Assembly (NCBI GenBank): GCA_026770585.1
Contig: MU646970.1
Location: forward strand, 112,252 to 125,930
Length of the DNA stretch: 13,679 nt
Reading direction: 5' to 3'
From: Baffinella frigidus
Taxonomy: Eukaryota; Cryptophyceae; Cryptomonadales; Baffinellaceae
The notes under the pieces are model-generated. The model made no database searches. It saw only the letters and a list, made by a program, of their open reading frames with translations, and was not told the DNA's origin. Shown here one piece after another: positions 7,154 through 13,660 of the stretch (its first letter is position 1; the number at the start of each line of letters is the position of its first letter). A program made the translations under genes and the position numbers.

Positions 7154-7277
7154 CAGGGTTACCTCGCTTCTAAGAAACCGCGCCCCCCCAGGACCTTATA
7201 TAGTAGGTCTATGCCTAGGGCATTATGGTGGTCCTAGCTAGGGGGGTGGGCGCTTTCTTATGAGCGAGGTACCCCTG
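7154..7277. mobile_element. Short CAGGGGTACCTCGCT inverted-repeat element, copy 1
   Basis: The left end CAGGGTTACCTCGCTTCTAA and right end (inverse) CAGGGGTACCTCGCTCATAA extend as imperfect inverted repeats for over 30 bases (AAGAAA, CGC, C-run). Total 124 bp. The centre is itself partly palindromic (AGGACC ... GGTCCT). It shares its ends with the 650-bp element at 5907-6556. Non-coding. Confidence 0.7.
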
Positions 7278-7305
7278 TAGTGGAGGTTGTGGAAGTAGCA
7301 GGGTG

Positions 7306-7329
7306 GAGAGAGAGAGAGAGAGAGAGAGA
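7306..7329. repeat. GA dinucleotide microsatellite
   Basis: Pure GA repeat between two short inverted-repeat elements. Confidence 0.9.
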
Positions 7330-7332
7330 ATA

Positions 7333-7453
7333 CAGGGCTACATGTACCTCGCTCACAAAAAAGCGACTCCTGCCAGGACCCTATGGTAGGGCTATGCCCA
7401 GGGCCCTGCGGTGGTCCTAGTGCGGGGCGCTTTCTTATGAGCGAGATACCCCT
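7333..7453. mobile_element. Short CAGGGGTACCTCGCT inverted-repeat element, copy 2
   Basis: The left end CAGGG, then a 6-base interruption, then GTACCTCGCTCAC; the right end is the inverse of AGGGGTATCTCGCTCATAAG. The central CCCTATGGTAGGGCTATG resembles the core of the family 1 elements (CCCTACGGTAGGGCGTATG), so the two families may share an origin. Its right edge is immediately joined to family 1 copy D. The frame across it translates as ISLIRKRP, a product of the terminal repeat rather than a gene. Confidence 0.65.
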
Positions 7454-7454
7454 A

Positions 7455-7556
7455 TCCCTCAAGTGGCTAGCGGGTCGAATTGGACCCCCAAGAGGTCCGA
7501 GGCAGGTCTTAGAGCCCTACCGAAGGGCGTATGAGCCTACTGACCATTTGGGGGGG
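7455..7556. mobile_element. MITE-like element, family 1 copy D (degraded right end)
   Basis: It starts TCCCTCAAGTGGCTAG right after CCCCTA of the preceding element. It continues with the family core (CCCCAAGAGGTCCGAGGCAG, then GAAGGGCGTATGAGCCTAC). The right terminal repeat is degraded to ACCATTTGGGGGGG. The abutting position suggests insertion at the TA that flanked the neighbouring element. Confidence 0.6.
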
Positions 7557-8002
7557 TTTCATACACTGAACTGCGCTTCACACCGTGCACGGCGTTTCAG
7601 TGTGGCGCCATTGCGGTGTCGCCAAATCCCCCTGTTCGAATCTTGCTAGTATGCTCAAGTCTACATGCGGGGGTTGCGGTAGGAACCCGTCAACTTTGGG
7701 GCGGAAAAGAGCCCAAATAGAGTGAGAGAAAGCTAGGTGTCCCTCGTCTGACGTTTCAGAATGACTACCGTCTGGGCACCCAGCGATTCTTCCAAGATTT
7801 AATATTCAATAAATTAGCATGCAAACTCTCCTAAATTTAGCCAGGCCCCCCGCGACCTTGCGTATCTTCTGCTTCTTCTTCTTTATTACATGTACTCTCG
7901 ATACAGGTCCTAGATATCACAGTAGGCCCTAACGTCTTGAGTTGAGTGATACACAAGTCTATGAGCCTTGACGAAACGAGCCCATCTTGAACCTGTCTGA
8001 GT
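7557..8002. other. Unique sequence downstream of the second family gene, no gene seen
   Basis: This carries the second GTCAACTTTGG copy at 7689. A minus-strand frame (7837-8193) overlaps the paralogue in another register. One point of interest is that it reads MWALRG where the first family member reads AWALRG, suggesting an indel between the paralogues near their 3' ends. Otherwise nothing is supported. Confidence 0.35.
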
Positions 8003-8668
8003 TCAATGGACTTGCTGTTTCCTGGCCATGACCCCCTCAAGGCCCACATCCCCGGCCGAAACCAGGCTCCCCAACACCTCCGTCGCGTCGTGGTTGGCGG
8101 ACGCTGAGCGTTGCGCGCGGCGTCGCGTTGGCGCGCGGTGCGCGCGCGGGGCGTGGTCCGTCGCTTCGTTGAGCCACGCGAACATGCCCGCATCGGACCT
8201 GTCCTCGACGCCGGCGAGGCGAGAGAGCTCTTGGAGCAAGTCGTCGTCGCACACGTTCATGTTCGACGCGCCGCTACACGGCGCGCGTACGGAGGCAGCC
8301 TGCGTCTGGCCGCTCGATCGGCGGGGCGTCCTGTTGTTGAGCTCCTCGAGATATGGGTCGGAGTGTAGGAAAGGCAGGGACACGTGTGGGAGCTGCATCG
8401 TTGCTGGGTCGAAGCTGCTCGCGTCCGACTCGAGGTAGCCTCCAGACTGCGTCTGCGCGGTGCGGCCCGGATGCTGCTCTTCGAGAATGGAAGGGCACTT
8501 GGGGCGCTTCGGTCGGGCGACCGAAGAGCGGATCCTGCTGAACATCGTGTTCATGGCGTGGGAGGCTGTTGATGTGTGTTTGATCTGTTCTGGTGTGGGG
8601 CCGCAGTCCGAAATAAGGGCGCGGCCGCGGCGTCTCTCCTTATTCGACTTATGAGAATTCCACCTCAT
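8003..8668 (-). CDS. Hypothetical protein, subtelomeric MQLP/WLN family member 2
   Basis: The frame runs from an ATG at 8668 to a TGA at 8003, giving 221 residues; an internal ATG at residue 42 (or 39) is an alternative start. GC-rich, with a basic N-terminal half (RIRSSVARPKRPK, residues 45-57) and a more acidic middle. Shared motifs with the frame at 1863-2519, in order: MQLPHVSLPFL (91-101), CDDDLLQEL (140-148) and MFAWLNEAT (162-170). The 12-residue duplication of the other copy is absent. The tail VMARKQQVH aligns with TLARKRAG only if small indels are allowed. No known domain, signal peptide or membrane segment was recognised. Ordered motif conservation with synonymous changes argues for real coding history. 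The function is unknown, and intron positions and expression cannot be judged. Confidence 0.5.
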   Translation of the reverse strand: MRWNSHKSNKERRRGRALISDCGPTPEQIKHTSTASHAMNTMFSRIRSSVARPKRPKCPSILEEQHPGRTAQTQSGGYLESDASSFDPATMQLPHVSLPFLHSDPYLEELNNRTPRRSSGQTQAASVRAPCSGASNMNVCDDDLLQELSRLAGVEDRSDAGMFAWLNEATDHAPRAHRAPTRRRAQRSASANHDATEVLGSLVSAGDVGLEGVMARKQQVH

Positions 8669-8824
8669 TTTACTACACCGGAGGAACAGCTACGACTCCA
8701 CGTCCGTCCATCTAGAAGACCTCGTGTCAGCGACATTAGAGGTGGGCTCTGGGGAGGTCACACGAGAGAGAAGATAATCTCGAGGGACCTACCCAGAGTC
8801 GTATATCACCAAGTATACAACGTA
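8669..8824. other. Upstream flank of the second family gene; shared 23-bp segment at its end
   Basis: No gene was recognised. At 8803-8825 lies a segment (TATCACCAAGTATACAACGT within it) identical to the spacer between family 1 copies A and B at 641-663. Here it directly precedes the element starting at 8825. Confidence 0.5.
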
Positions 8825-9027
8825 TCCTCTAGCCGGTTTCATTTCGTAAGTCATAAATGGAGGTTACCGGTATTCTGCTGAATTGAAAGCGCAGATCCTC
8901 GAGATTTGGCCTTCAGCTCCAGAATCTGCTAAAAAAAATCGAGCTGCGATGAAATCTTGAGATCTTTACTACAGGCCAAAGGTCGTATAAATGGCTCCAA
9001 CTAAAGTGATTATAACCGGCTAGAGGA
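8825..9027. mobile_element. 203-bp inverted-repeat element, family 2 copy 1 (TCCTCTAGCCGGT ends)
   Basis: CGTATCCTCTAGCCGGT at 8821-8837 is exactly inverted at 9015-9031. With TA taken as the target duplication (8823-8824 and 9028-9029), the element is 203 bp. The interior (about 8868-8965) matches the second copy at 11516-11746 closely: GCGCAGATCCTCGAGATTTG, CTTTACTACAGGCCAAA and TAAAGTGATTATAA are shared. The second copy has an extra stretch of about 30 bases. It resembles a TA-inserting MITE. Confidence 0.72.
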
Positions 9028-9031
9028 TACG

Positions 9032-9427
9032 AAGAAAAGTTCAATCTGAGCGGTCATTCCCCGATCTCAAGTCAATCTGGGGTGACGACTGCCTTACGAA
9101 CCTGAGTTTGATGAATTGTGTTTCACAAGTTAATGTAAAAGGACGTGCCCGTACAAATCCCTGGTACGAACTGGACTGGATACCGATTTGACCATCAGTT
9201 TTAAAAGACCGACATTTTAAGATTAATAGAAAGACGGGCCGGGTGACATGTTCCGTCATTTTACTACACGATTTGGAAACATGTCCGGGGCCCCCCCCGG
9301 AACCTGTCAAAGGTGCATTTGAACCTGTCAAACGTGTAGTAACCGTTTGAAACCAGACGTTTTCGAACGGTCACGTCCAAGAAAACGAACTTTCTTGAGC
9401 AGAATTTTGTTTGAACTCTCCCACCAC
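9032..9427. other. Unique sequence with small repeats, no gene seen
   Basis: AACCTGTCAAAGGTG and AACCTGTCAAACGTG are direct repeats at 9301 and 9321. TTACTACACG (about 9260) and CGTGTAGTAA (about 9332) are inverted. ACCGTTTGAAA/TTTCGAACGGT nearly form a hairpin at about 9344-9373. The start of this stretch (AATCTGAGCGGTCAT) resembles the sequence just after the second family 2 copy, so the duplication may extend past the element edge. Confidence 0.4.
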
Positions 9428-9850
9428 TCGCCCACGCCGAGCCCCGCGTAGCGGGGCGAGGCGTCAACGCACGGCCCCACCGCTGTGCTGGGGGCTGGGA
9501 CCGGAGCGCCTCCGGCAGGGAGCCGCATGCCGCACGTTGTTGTAGCGACGACGAGCGCGGCGCAGCACAGAGCAGGAGCCTCTCATGGGATGTGCTCGGG
9601 CGTCTGTGGGAGCTGCGCGCGAGCGGGGGAGCTGCGAGCGCCATCTGTGGTGGTGCCCACGCCTCGCCCCGCGTAGCGGGGCGAGGCGTCATCGGGGCGA
9701 GGCGTCAACGCACGGTCCCACAGCTGGGCTGGGGCTGGACTGCCTCCGCAGGAGGCAGCTGAAGCATGCCGCACGTTGTTGTAGCGACGACGAGCGCGGC
9801 GCAGCACAGAGGAAGAGCCTCTGATGCAGCACAGAGGAGGAGCCTCTGGG
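9428..9850. repeat. GC-rich direct duplication with strong hairpins
   Basis: Two copies about 230-240 bp apart. The best block, beginning GCATGCCGCACGTTGTTGTA, is 48 bp and identical at 9525-9572 and 9764-9811. Each copy starts with a GCCCCGC-GTA-GCGGGGC hairpin; at 9659-9689 the stem is 14 bp and perfect. A 25-bp subrepeat (GCAGCACAGAG...GAGCCTCT) occurs at about 9562, 9802 and 9827. Long minus-strand frames here are repeat translations in different registers, so no gene is called. Confidence 0.8.
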
Positions 9851-9884
9851 ACGTCCTGCGCTCCCCCGCTCGCTCGCTGCTCCC
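9608..9884. repeat. 25-bp inverted repeat pair in the GC-rich block
   Basis: GGGAGCTGCGCGCGAGCGGG (start of the 25-bp arm at 9608-9632) is inverted at 9860-9884 with two mismatches. It encloses the second copy of the direct duplication, so an insertion or foldback origin is possible. Confidence 0.6.
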
Positions 9885-9885
9885 A

Positions 9886-10126
9886 CCGGCGCCCGAGCCT
9901 GCGCCGCGCGAGGAGGAGCATGTATGCTACTGAGGCAGGATGAGGTGGACAGGGCTGTTTCCGCTCTTGCTGGGACGCGTAACTTCTGGCCGCCACGAGT
10001 GCGGGCACCCTCCTCTCCCTCAGCGCCTCTCTTGACGAGCGCGTCAGAGCGAGCGACACAGAAGCCTGTCTTGGCGAGCGTGTGTGATTGAGAGCGGTGC
10101 TGTGCGCGCGGAAGCCTGTGTCTCGC
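9886..10126. other. GC-rich sequence, no gene supported
   Basis: Minus-strand frames up to about 200 codons are open here, but they are Arg/Ala/Ser-rich, run into the simple-sequence tract and show no family resemblance. GC-rich DNA keeps such frames open by chance. Confidence 0.4.
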
Positions 10127-10180
10127 TCTCTGTCTCTCCCCCCCCCCCACCTCGCTCTCGCTCTCGCTCTCTCTTTCGCG
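10127..10180. repeat. CT-rich simple-sequence tract
   Basis: CTCTGTCTCTC, a run of C, then CGCTCT repeats. Confidence 0.85.
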
Positions 10181-10214
10181 GTACACATTCGTCAACTTGG
10201 GCGCATCGTGCAGG

Positions 10215-11045
10215 TTGCGATGTGTGGGTGTTATGGGGTTAGATTTTGATCGAATTTCAGGGTTACGGGTTGGGATGTCAGGGTTTCGTGTTTAACGTTT
10301 ATCGTTTGTCTTGGAACAATTTTCAGGGATTAGGGTTGCCTGTTGACGGTTTACGGTTTACGGTTTACGGTTAGAACGTTTGGCATTTAGCATTTAGCGT
10401 TGAGCGTTTAGCGTCGACGGTTTAGAGTTTTGGGTTTAGGGTTTAGGGTTCAGGGTCTAGGGTTTGCAGTTTAGGGTTTAGGGTTTAGGGTTTAGGGTTT
10501 AGGGTTTAGGGTTTAGGTTTTGGGTTTTAGGGTTTAGGTTTTAGGGTTTGGGGTTGAGGTTTAGGGTTTAGAGTTTAGGGTTTGGGGTTTAGGGTTTGGG
10601 GTTTAGGGTTTAGGGTCTAGGGTTTAGGGTTTAGGGTTTGGGGTTTAGGGTTTAGGGCTCAAAGGTTAGGTTGTAGGGTGTGAGGGTTGAGGGTTGAGGG
10701 TTTAAGGTTTGGGGGTTTTGAGGTTGAGGGTTGACGTTTCACGGTTCATGTTTCGAGTTCAGAGTTTCTCAAGGGTTTAGGGTTTATTTTTAGGGTGTGG
10801 TGTTTAGGGTTGAGGAATCAGGGCTTAACAAAGGTACGGGGTTTGGGGCTTGGGTCAAAGGTTTAGGGATTTTGATTTAGGGTTCAGGGTTTATGGTTTG
10901 GGTTTTGGGTTTTTGGTTTAAGGTTTAAGGTTTAGGGTTTAGGGTTTAGGGTTTAGGGTTTAGGGTTTAGGGTTTAGGGTTTAGGGTTCAGGGTTTAGGG
11001 TTCAGGGTTCAGCGTTGGGGGTTGTTTGGGGTTTAGGGTTTAGGA
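10215..11045 (+). repeat. 0.8-kb telomere-like array, G-rich strand on plus
   Basis: TTTAGGG units are purest at about 10470-10515 and 10930-10990. They are mixed with TTTGGGG, TTGAGGG, TTCAGGG and a local run of GGTTTAC (about 10345-10370). The edges decay into unrelated sequence. Orientation is opposite to the arrays before 6.8 kb. Confidence 0.9.
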
Positions 11046-11515
11046 TTCGGGGGTCCCACCTTTTCGACAAGACAAGCTCCCCGCAGGGGCTGCCGGAGGC
11101 TTCACACACCTCAACAAAATTTACCTCAGTGGCTTGCCTCGCCTTGAAAGGCCCTTACGACGGCGTGCCTCCACTTTATTTGTATCTGAACGGAGGTGTC
11201 CATATGTACAGGTGTTGGTCTCTGGTCGAGATACGTACATGTGACAGGACGTGATTTGAATGTTCGGCGACCCAAGGGGTATTTTTAGGCGAACATTGGC
11301 CGCCGTTTGACCCCCCGTGGACCGCGCCGACGACATGTCAGGGTTGGCCGATTTCCTCGTCACTTCGTGGGGAGGAGCGGTGGATCTACCCTCATCTGCT
11401 CATGTGGATCCTGAACTTGATACGAGAAAAATTGACCAGAAACTGCCTTTTTGGAGGACTTCGTCACCCCAATAAGTGTCACCCAGAGGTCCACATTTGC
11501 AGCTCCATGTGGTTA
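11046..11515. other. Unique sequence with one weak coding-like stretch
   Basis: On the minus strand, about 11140 down to 11060 reads ATEVNFVEVCEASGSPCGEL, then VLSK, followed by AAAAG|GTGGGA at the edge of the G-rich array. This resembles the exon/array boundaries seen after 12.2 kb, but the stretch is short. No full gene can be supported. Confidence 0.25.
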
Positions 11516-11680
11516 CCTCTTGCAGGTCTGAAAAATAAAGTGTCCATCTATATTTCGGGAATTCTGCTGAATTTCACCCCTCAATTTCATCCTTTTTCAA
11601 ATCTGAAAGCGCAGATCCTCGAGATTTGGCCGTCAGCTCCAGATTCTGCTAAAAACATTCGAGCTGCGATGAAATCGTGA
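11402..11680 (+). CDS. Doubtful open frame whose 3' third lies in the family 2 element
   Basis: This 92-codon frame ends in SAKNIRAAMKS. Its last part (AQILEIWPSAP onward) is in family 2 copy 2. In copy 1 (8825-9027) the same register stays open to the same stop, with two synonymous changes and a few replacements (SAKKNRAAMKS). That could be residual coding sequence carried by the element or chance. The first two thirds, outside the element, show nothing recognisable. No function is proposed. Confidence 0.2.
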   Translation: MWILNLIREKLTRNCLFGGLRHPNKCHPEVHICSSMWLPLAGLKNKVSIYISGILLNFTPQFHPFSNLKAQILEIWPSAPDSAKNIRAAMKS

Positions 11681-11746
11681 CATCTTTACTACAGGCCAAA
11701 AAAGATGTTCTAAAGTGATTATAATCCTATTAGACCTGCAGGAGGA
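11516..11746. mobile_element. Inverted-repeat element, family 2 copy 2
   Basis: The left end CCTCTTGCAGGTCT (11516-11529) and right end AGACCTGCAGGAGG (11732-11745) are inverted with one mismatch. TA precedes the left end, and ATA follows the right. The interior matches copy 1 at 8825-9027, except that copy 2 has about 28-30 extra bases after ATTCTGCTGAATT. The terminal repeats differ from copy 1 beyond CCTCT, so the ends have diverged or been exchanged. Confidence 0.6.
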
Positions 11747-11791
11747 TAGCCGGTTTTTTGAGCGGGCTGATCTGAATAACGGTCATCTCAA

Positions 11792-11855
11792 AAATTCTAA
11801 CTGGCCGGAGATCCTTAGGATTTCCCTTTTAAGCCCCAAATTCTAACTGGCCGGA
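11792..11855. repeat. 18-bp direct repeat
   Basis: AAATTCTAACTGGCCGGA occurs at 11792-11809 and 11838-11855, 46 bases apart, next to the hairpin at 11866. Confidence 0.75.
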
Positions 11856-11865
11856 AATAATTTTG

Positions 11866-11912
11866 AAAAAGACTTTAAATTGTAAGGGCCCCTCACAATT
11901 TTAAGTCTTTTT
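11866..11912. repeat. 18-bp near-perfect hairpin
   Basis: AAAAAGACTTTAAATTGT is inverted at 11895-11912 with one mismatch. The 11-base loop contains GGGCCC. An intrinsic bacterial-type terminator reading is not appropriate in this genomic context; it is more likely an element remnant or a foldback. Confidence 0.7.
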
Positions 11913-12124
11913 GTAAAGCGCGAAAAAACAAATTCCGTGAGGCTGGCCCGCCATTCAAACGGCCATTACTCCTCGACCCCTGGGCCAAATCAATTGATCT
12001 TTGGAAGGACTTCCTAGGATAGTGTCCTCTTTCGATCTGTGTAAATACTTCCTCCAGATAAAGTTTCACCAGGATTTACTCAGCCAGAGCTAGACACCGG
12101 GAGGGCTGCGCAGAAGCCGCTTAT

Positions 12125-12125
<1 letters not shown>
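11913..12125. other. Unique sequence, no feature recognised
   Basis: No gene, repeat or RNA signature was seen on either strand. Confidence 0.4.
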
Positions 12126-12161
<36 letters not shown>

Positions 12162-12190
12162 CGCTCGCTCGTTCGCTCGCTCGCTCGCAC
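12126..12190. repeat. CT then CGCT microsatellite
   Basis: About 16 CT dinucleotides, followed by GCTC/GTTCGCTC tetranucleotide repeats. Confidence 0.9.
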
Positions 12191-12234
12191 GCAAGCAGCA
12201 GCAGACATTCGTACGGCGTCGAACCCTGTTTGTT

Positions 12235-12491
12235 TTACTCATCATCTGCCTGCAGGAGCACGATTTTCTGGACTGCCCTTGCAAGCACATCCTGCTGCTG
12301 TGTGAATTGGATCTTGCGTGTGTCTACTCTCGCCCCCTGTACAGATGCGGCGAACGTCGGTCTGAACCGAACCCAGACTTCTGCTAAGCATCCCAGGTCG
12401 TCGATCTTCTGGAAGTCGGCCTTTTTCCCTGCGAAGTGGTTCTGATCGTCTGCCTCAAAAGTGCCAGTCGGCAATCCGAATAACTTCTCGC
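12235..12491 (-). CDS. Candidate terminal exon or truncated gene 3' end; unknown product
   Basis: The minus-strand frame is open from the edge of the telomere-like array down to a TAA at 12235-12237. It reads EKLFGLPTGTFEADD near the start and ends VLARAVQKIVLLQADDE, about 85 codons with ordinary, low-bias codon use, unlike the repeat-derived frames in this window. There is no in-frame ATG near the beginning. Instead ATACCAG|GCGAG at 12492 could be a splice acceptor preceded by the array. Either it is a last exon with a telomeric intron upstream, or a gene whose 5' part was cut off by telomeric DNA. No family was recognised; the C-terminal part looks helical and amphipathic. Confidence 0.38.
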
Positions 12492-12502
12492 CTGGTATAT
12501 AG

Positions 12503-12716
12503 GTTAGGGTTTAGGGTTTAGGGTTTAGGGTTTAGGGTTTAGGGTTTAGGGTTTAGGGTTTAATGTTTAGGGTTTGGGGTTTAGTGTTTGGGGTTTGGGG
12601 TTTGGGGTTTGGGGTTTAGGGTTTGGGGTTTGGGGTTTGGGGTTTAATGTTTAGGGTTTCGGGTTTCGGGTTTCGGGTTTGGGATTTCGGGTTTCGGGTT
12701 TCGGGTTTCGGGGTTA
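12503..12716 (+). repeat. Telomere-like array with homogeneous variant blocks, G-rich on plus
   Basis: Three blocks follow each other: pure TTTAGGG (about 12506-12560), TTTGGGG (about 12582-12645) and TTTCGGG (about 12655-12712). Coding-like minus-strand sequence lies on both sides, with GGTACC at its upstream (high-coordinate) edge. Confidence 0.92.
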
Positions 12717-12721
12717 GGTAC

Positions 12722-12900
12722 CAATCCTCTATTCTCTGCGCGGAAGGCGGTAGCGGTACCATCCCCGCGATGTTGAGGACCGGTGTCCATTCACGGCCCT
12801 CCGCTGGTTTGAAGAGATCCTCCAGGTTGTCTGAGGTTGATCCCCTTGTCCCAGTCTCCTTTCAGCTCCCAGATTTTGAACTGCGCTACAACCTGGCGCG
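12722..12900 (-). pseudogene. Candidate coding segment upstream of the array, with a register change
   Basis: On the minus strand from about 12900 one register reads VVAQFKIWELKGDWDKG. From about 12840 a different register reads DNLEDLFKPAEGREWTPVLN, then AGMVPLPPSAQRIEDW, to a possible donor TTG|GTACCT at 12722. Both look more protein-like than alternatives. The change of register near ACAAGGGGATC needs a one-base indel or an AG acceptor (CCTCAG) at about 12833. The phase at the array edge does not match the simplest acceptor at 12492, so a clean splice is not shown. No family was recognised. It could be a broken gene or several short exons. Confidence 0.3.
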
Positions 12901-13180
12901 CACAGCAGTACAGATCAGGAAACCAAGAACCCTGAAACCTGAACCTTAAATCCTTTTCAGTGTGGGTATCTAGGCTCCATGGGCACTTCAGGACGCATGG
13001 GTATGAGGACGCCAAAGTAGATTCACTGGGGAGAGGTGACTGGAAACTCCGGTCCATCTGAGCGAGAGTTGACAGGAAACTCCGGCCCTCCTCAGGCCTG
13101 TGGATCTGTCTAAGTAAATCTAATAAAATACGAAAGACTTCGTGTCACACGGGGCAGCCTCACACATGTGGGATTCGGAC
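12901..13180. other. Spacer with a 32-bp-period repeat and a weak coding-like stretch
   Basis: TGACTGGAAACTCCGGTCCA (about 13038) and TGACAGGAAACTCCGGCCCT (about 13070) are near-identical, 32 bases apart. A minus-strand stretch at about 13020-12965 reads YFGVLIPMRPEVPMEPRYPH but is isolated between stops. CCCTGAAACCTGAACCTTAAA at 12930 is a small telomere-like patch. Confidence 0.4.
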
Positions 13181-13243
13181 CTGCGTTGCTTCGTTGACGT
13201 CATCCTCCACCACGGCGCAGAAGAAGGTTGTCGAGGGCCTGGT

Positions 13244-13288
<45 letters not shown>

Positions 13289-13449
13289 TGGTTGAGGTTT
13301 CAGGGTTTGGGGTTTAGTGTTTAGGTTTATGGGTTTAGGGTTAAGAGTTCAGGGTTTCGGGTTTCGGGTTTGGGGGTCAGGGGTTAGGGGTTAGGGTTCA
13401 GGGTTTAGTGACCTGCTGTCATCTCCATCGCTTGCGATGCTGGCGTCAT
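13181..13449 (-). CDS. Candidate pair of exons joined across a telomere-like intron
   Basis: Exon one would be 13449-13413 (37 nt, reading DASIASDGDDS), preceded by CCCTGAG and followed by CAG|GTCACT. Exon two would be 13238-13181 (58 nt, reading PSTTFFCAVVEDDVNEATQ), preceded by CAACCAG and followed by CAG|GTCCGA. Joining at these GT and AG sites keeps one open register (the split codon becomes Arg). The intron (13239-13412) is almost wholly telomere-like repeat. The sequence is acidic and has no recognised family. The exons are very short, so the model rests on splice-site coincidence plus an open frame. Confidence 0.27.
13241..13407 (+). repeat. Telomere-like array, first GGGTTGA then mixed, G-rich on plus
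   Basis: Seven consecutive GGGTTGA units (13241-13288) are followed by mixed TTTAGGG, TTTCGGG and GGGGTTA. Confidence 0.9.
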
Positions 13450-13453
13450 CTCA

Positions 13454-13509
13454 GGGTTTAGGGTTTGGGGTTGGGGGTTGGGGGATTAGGGAATTAGGAT
13501 TTAGGGTTG
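13454..13509 (+). repeat. Short telomere-like patch, G-rich on plus
   Basis: TTTAGGG/TTGGGG units between two coding-like segments on the minus strand. Confidence 0.8.
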
Positions 13510-13519
13510 GAGGAGGTAC

Positions 13520-13599
13520 CAAGGCACCAGCGCGATGAAGTCGGAGCGCAGGCAGAACTCGTGTAGATGATCGACGGCGGCGCGGCTCATTCGAGTCAC
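13520..13599 (-). CDS. Candidate exon between two telomere-like patches
   Basis: Minus-strand segment reading VTRMSRAAVDHLHEFCLRSD, then FIALVPW. It is preceded by GAATCAG (possible acceptor at 13600) and followed by CTTG|GTACCTCC (possible donor at 13519). The piece HEFCLRSD resembles QELCLRAD of the 1863-2519 frame, with about 20 of 24 bases matching, so it may belong to the same gene family. Joining directly to the next candidate exon at 13449 would create a stop, so at least one boundary is wrong or an exon is missing. Confidence 0.22.
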
Positions 13600-13607
13600 C
13601 TGATTCA

Positions 13608-13660
13608 CGGTTTAGGGTTTAGGGTTTGGGGTTTAGGGTTTACGTTTTCGGGTGTAGGGT
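13608..13660 (+). repeat. Telomere-like patch at the window end, G-rich on plus
   Basis: TTTAGGG and TTTGGGG units, with a TTTTCGGG variant, continue to about 13660. The last bases of the window look unique. Confidence 0.8.

Noticed and set aside
7238-7462. Minus-strand frame with repeated SLIRKRP
   Set aside because: The repeated peptide is the translated terminal inverted repeat of the small CAGGGG elements, not a protein family.
7620-7650. tRNA-like TTCGAATC T-loop string
   Set aside because: The bases on either side do not pair into a T stem, and no anticodon or D arm can be placed upstream.
8028-8654. Plus-strand frames overlapping the second family gene
   Set aside because: They are antisense shadows in GC-rich coding sequence. 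Only the minus-strand register shows motif conservation with the paralogue.
9264-10195. Several long minus- and plus-strand frames up to 201 codons
   Set aside because: They translate the GC-rich duplication in different registers (the same LCAAPRSSSLQQR peptide appears in two frames) and simple sequence. There is no conserved register or family resemblance.
11866-11912. Intrinsic transcription terminator
   Set aside because: The hairpin is AT-rich in the stem, and this is eukaryotic DNA, so a bacterial terminator call is not supported.
12623-12949. Plus-strand 108-codon frame rich in GFRVxGFG
   Set aside because: Its first half is the TTTCGGG/TTTGGGG repeat in translation. The flanking unique part reads better on the minus strand.
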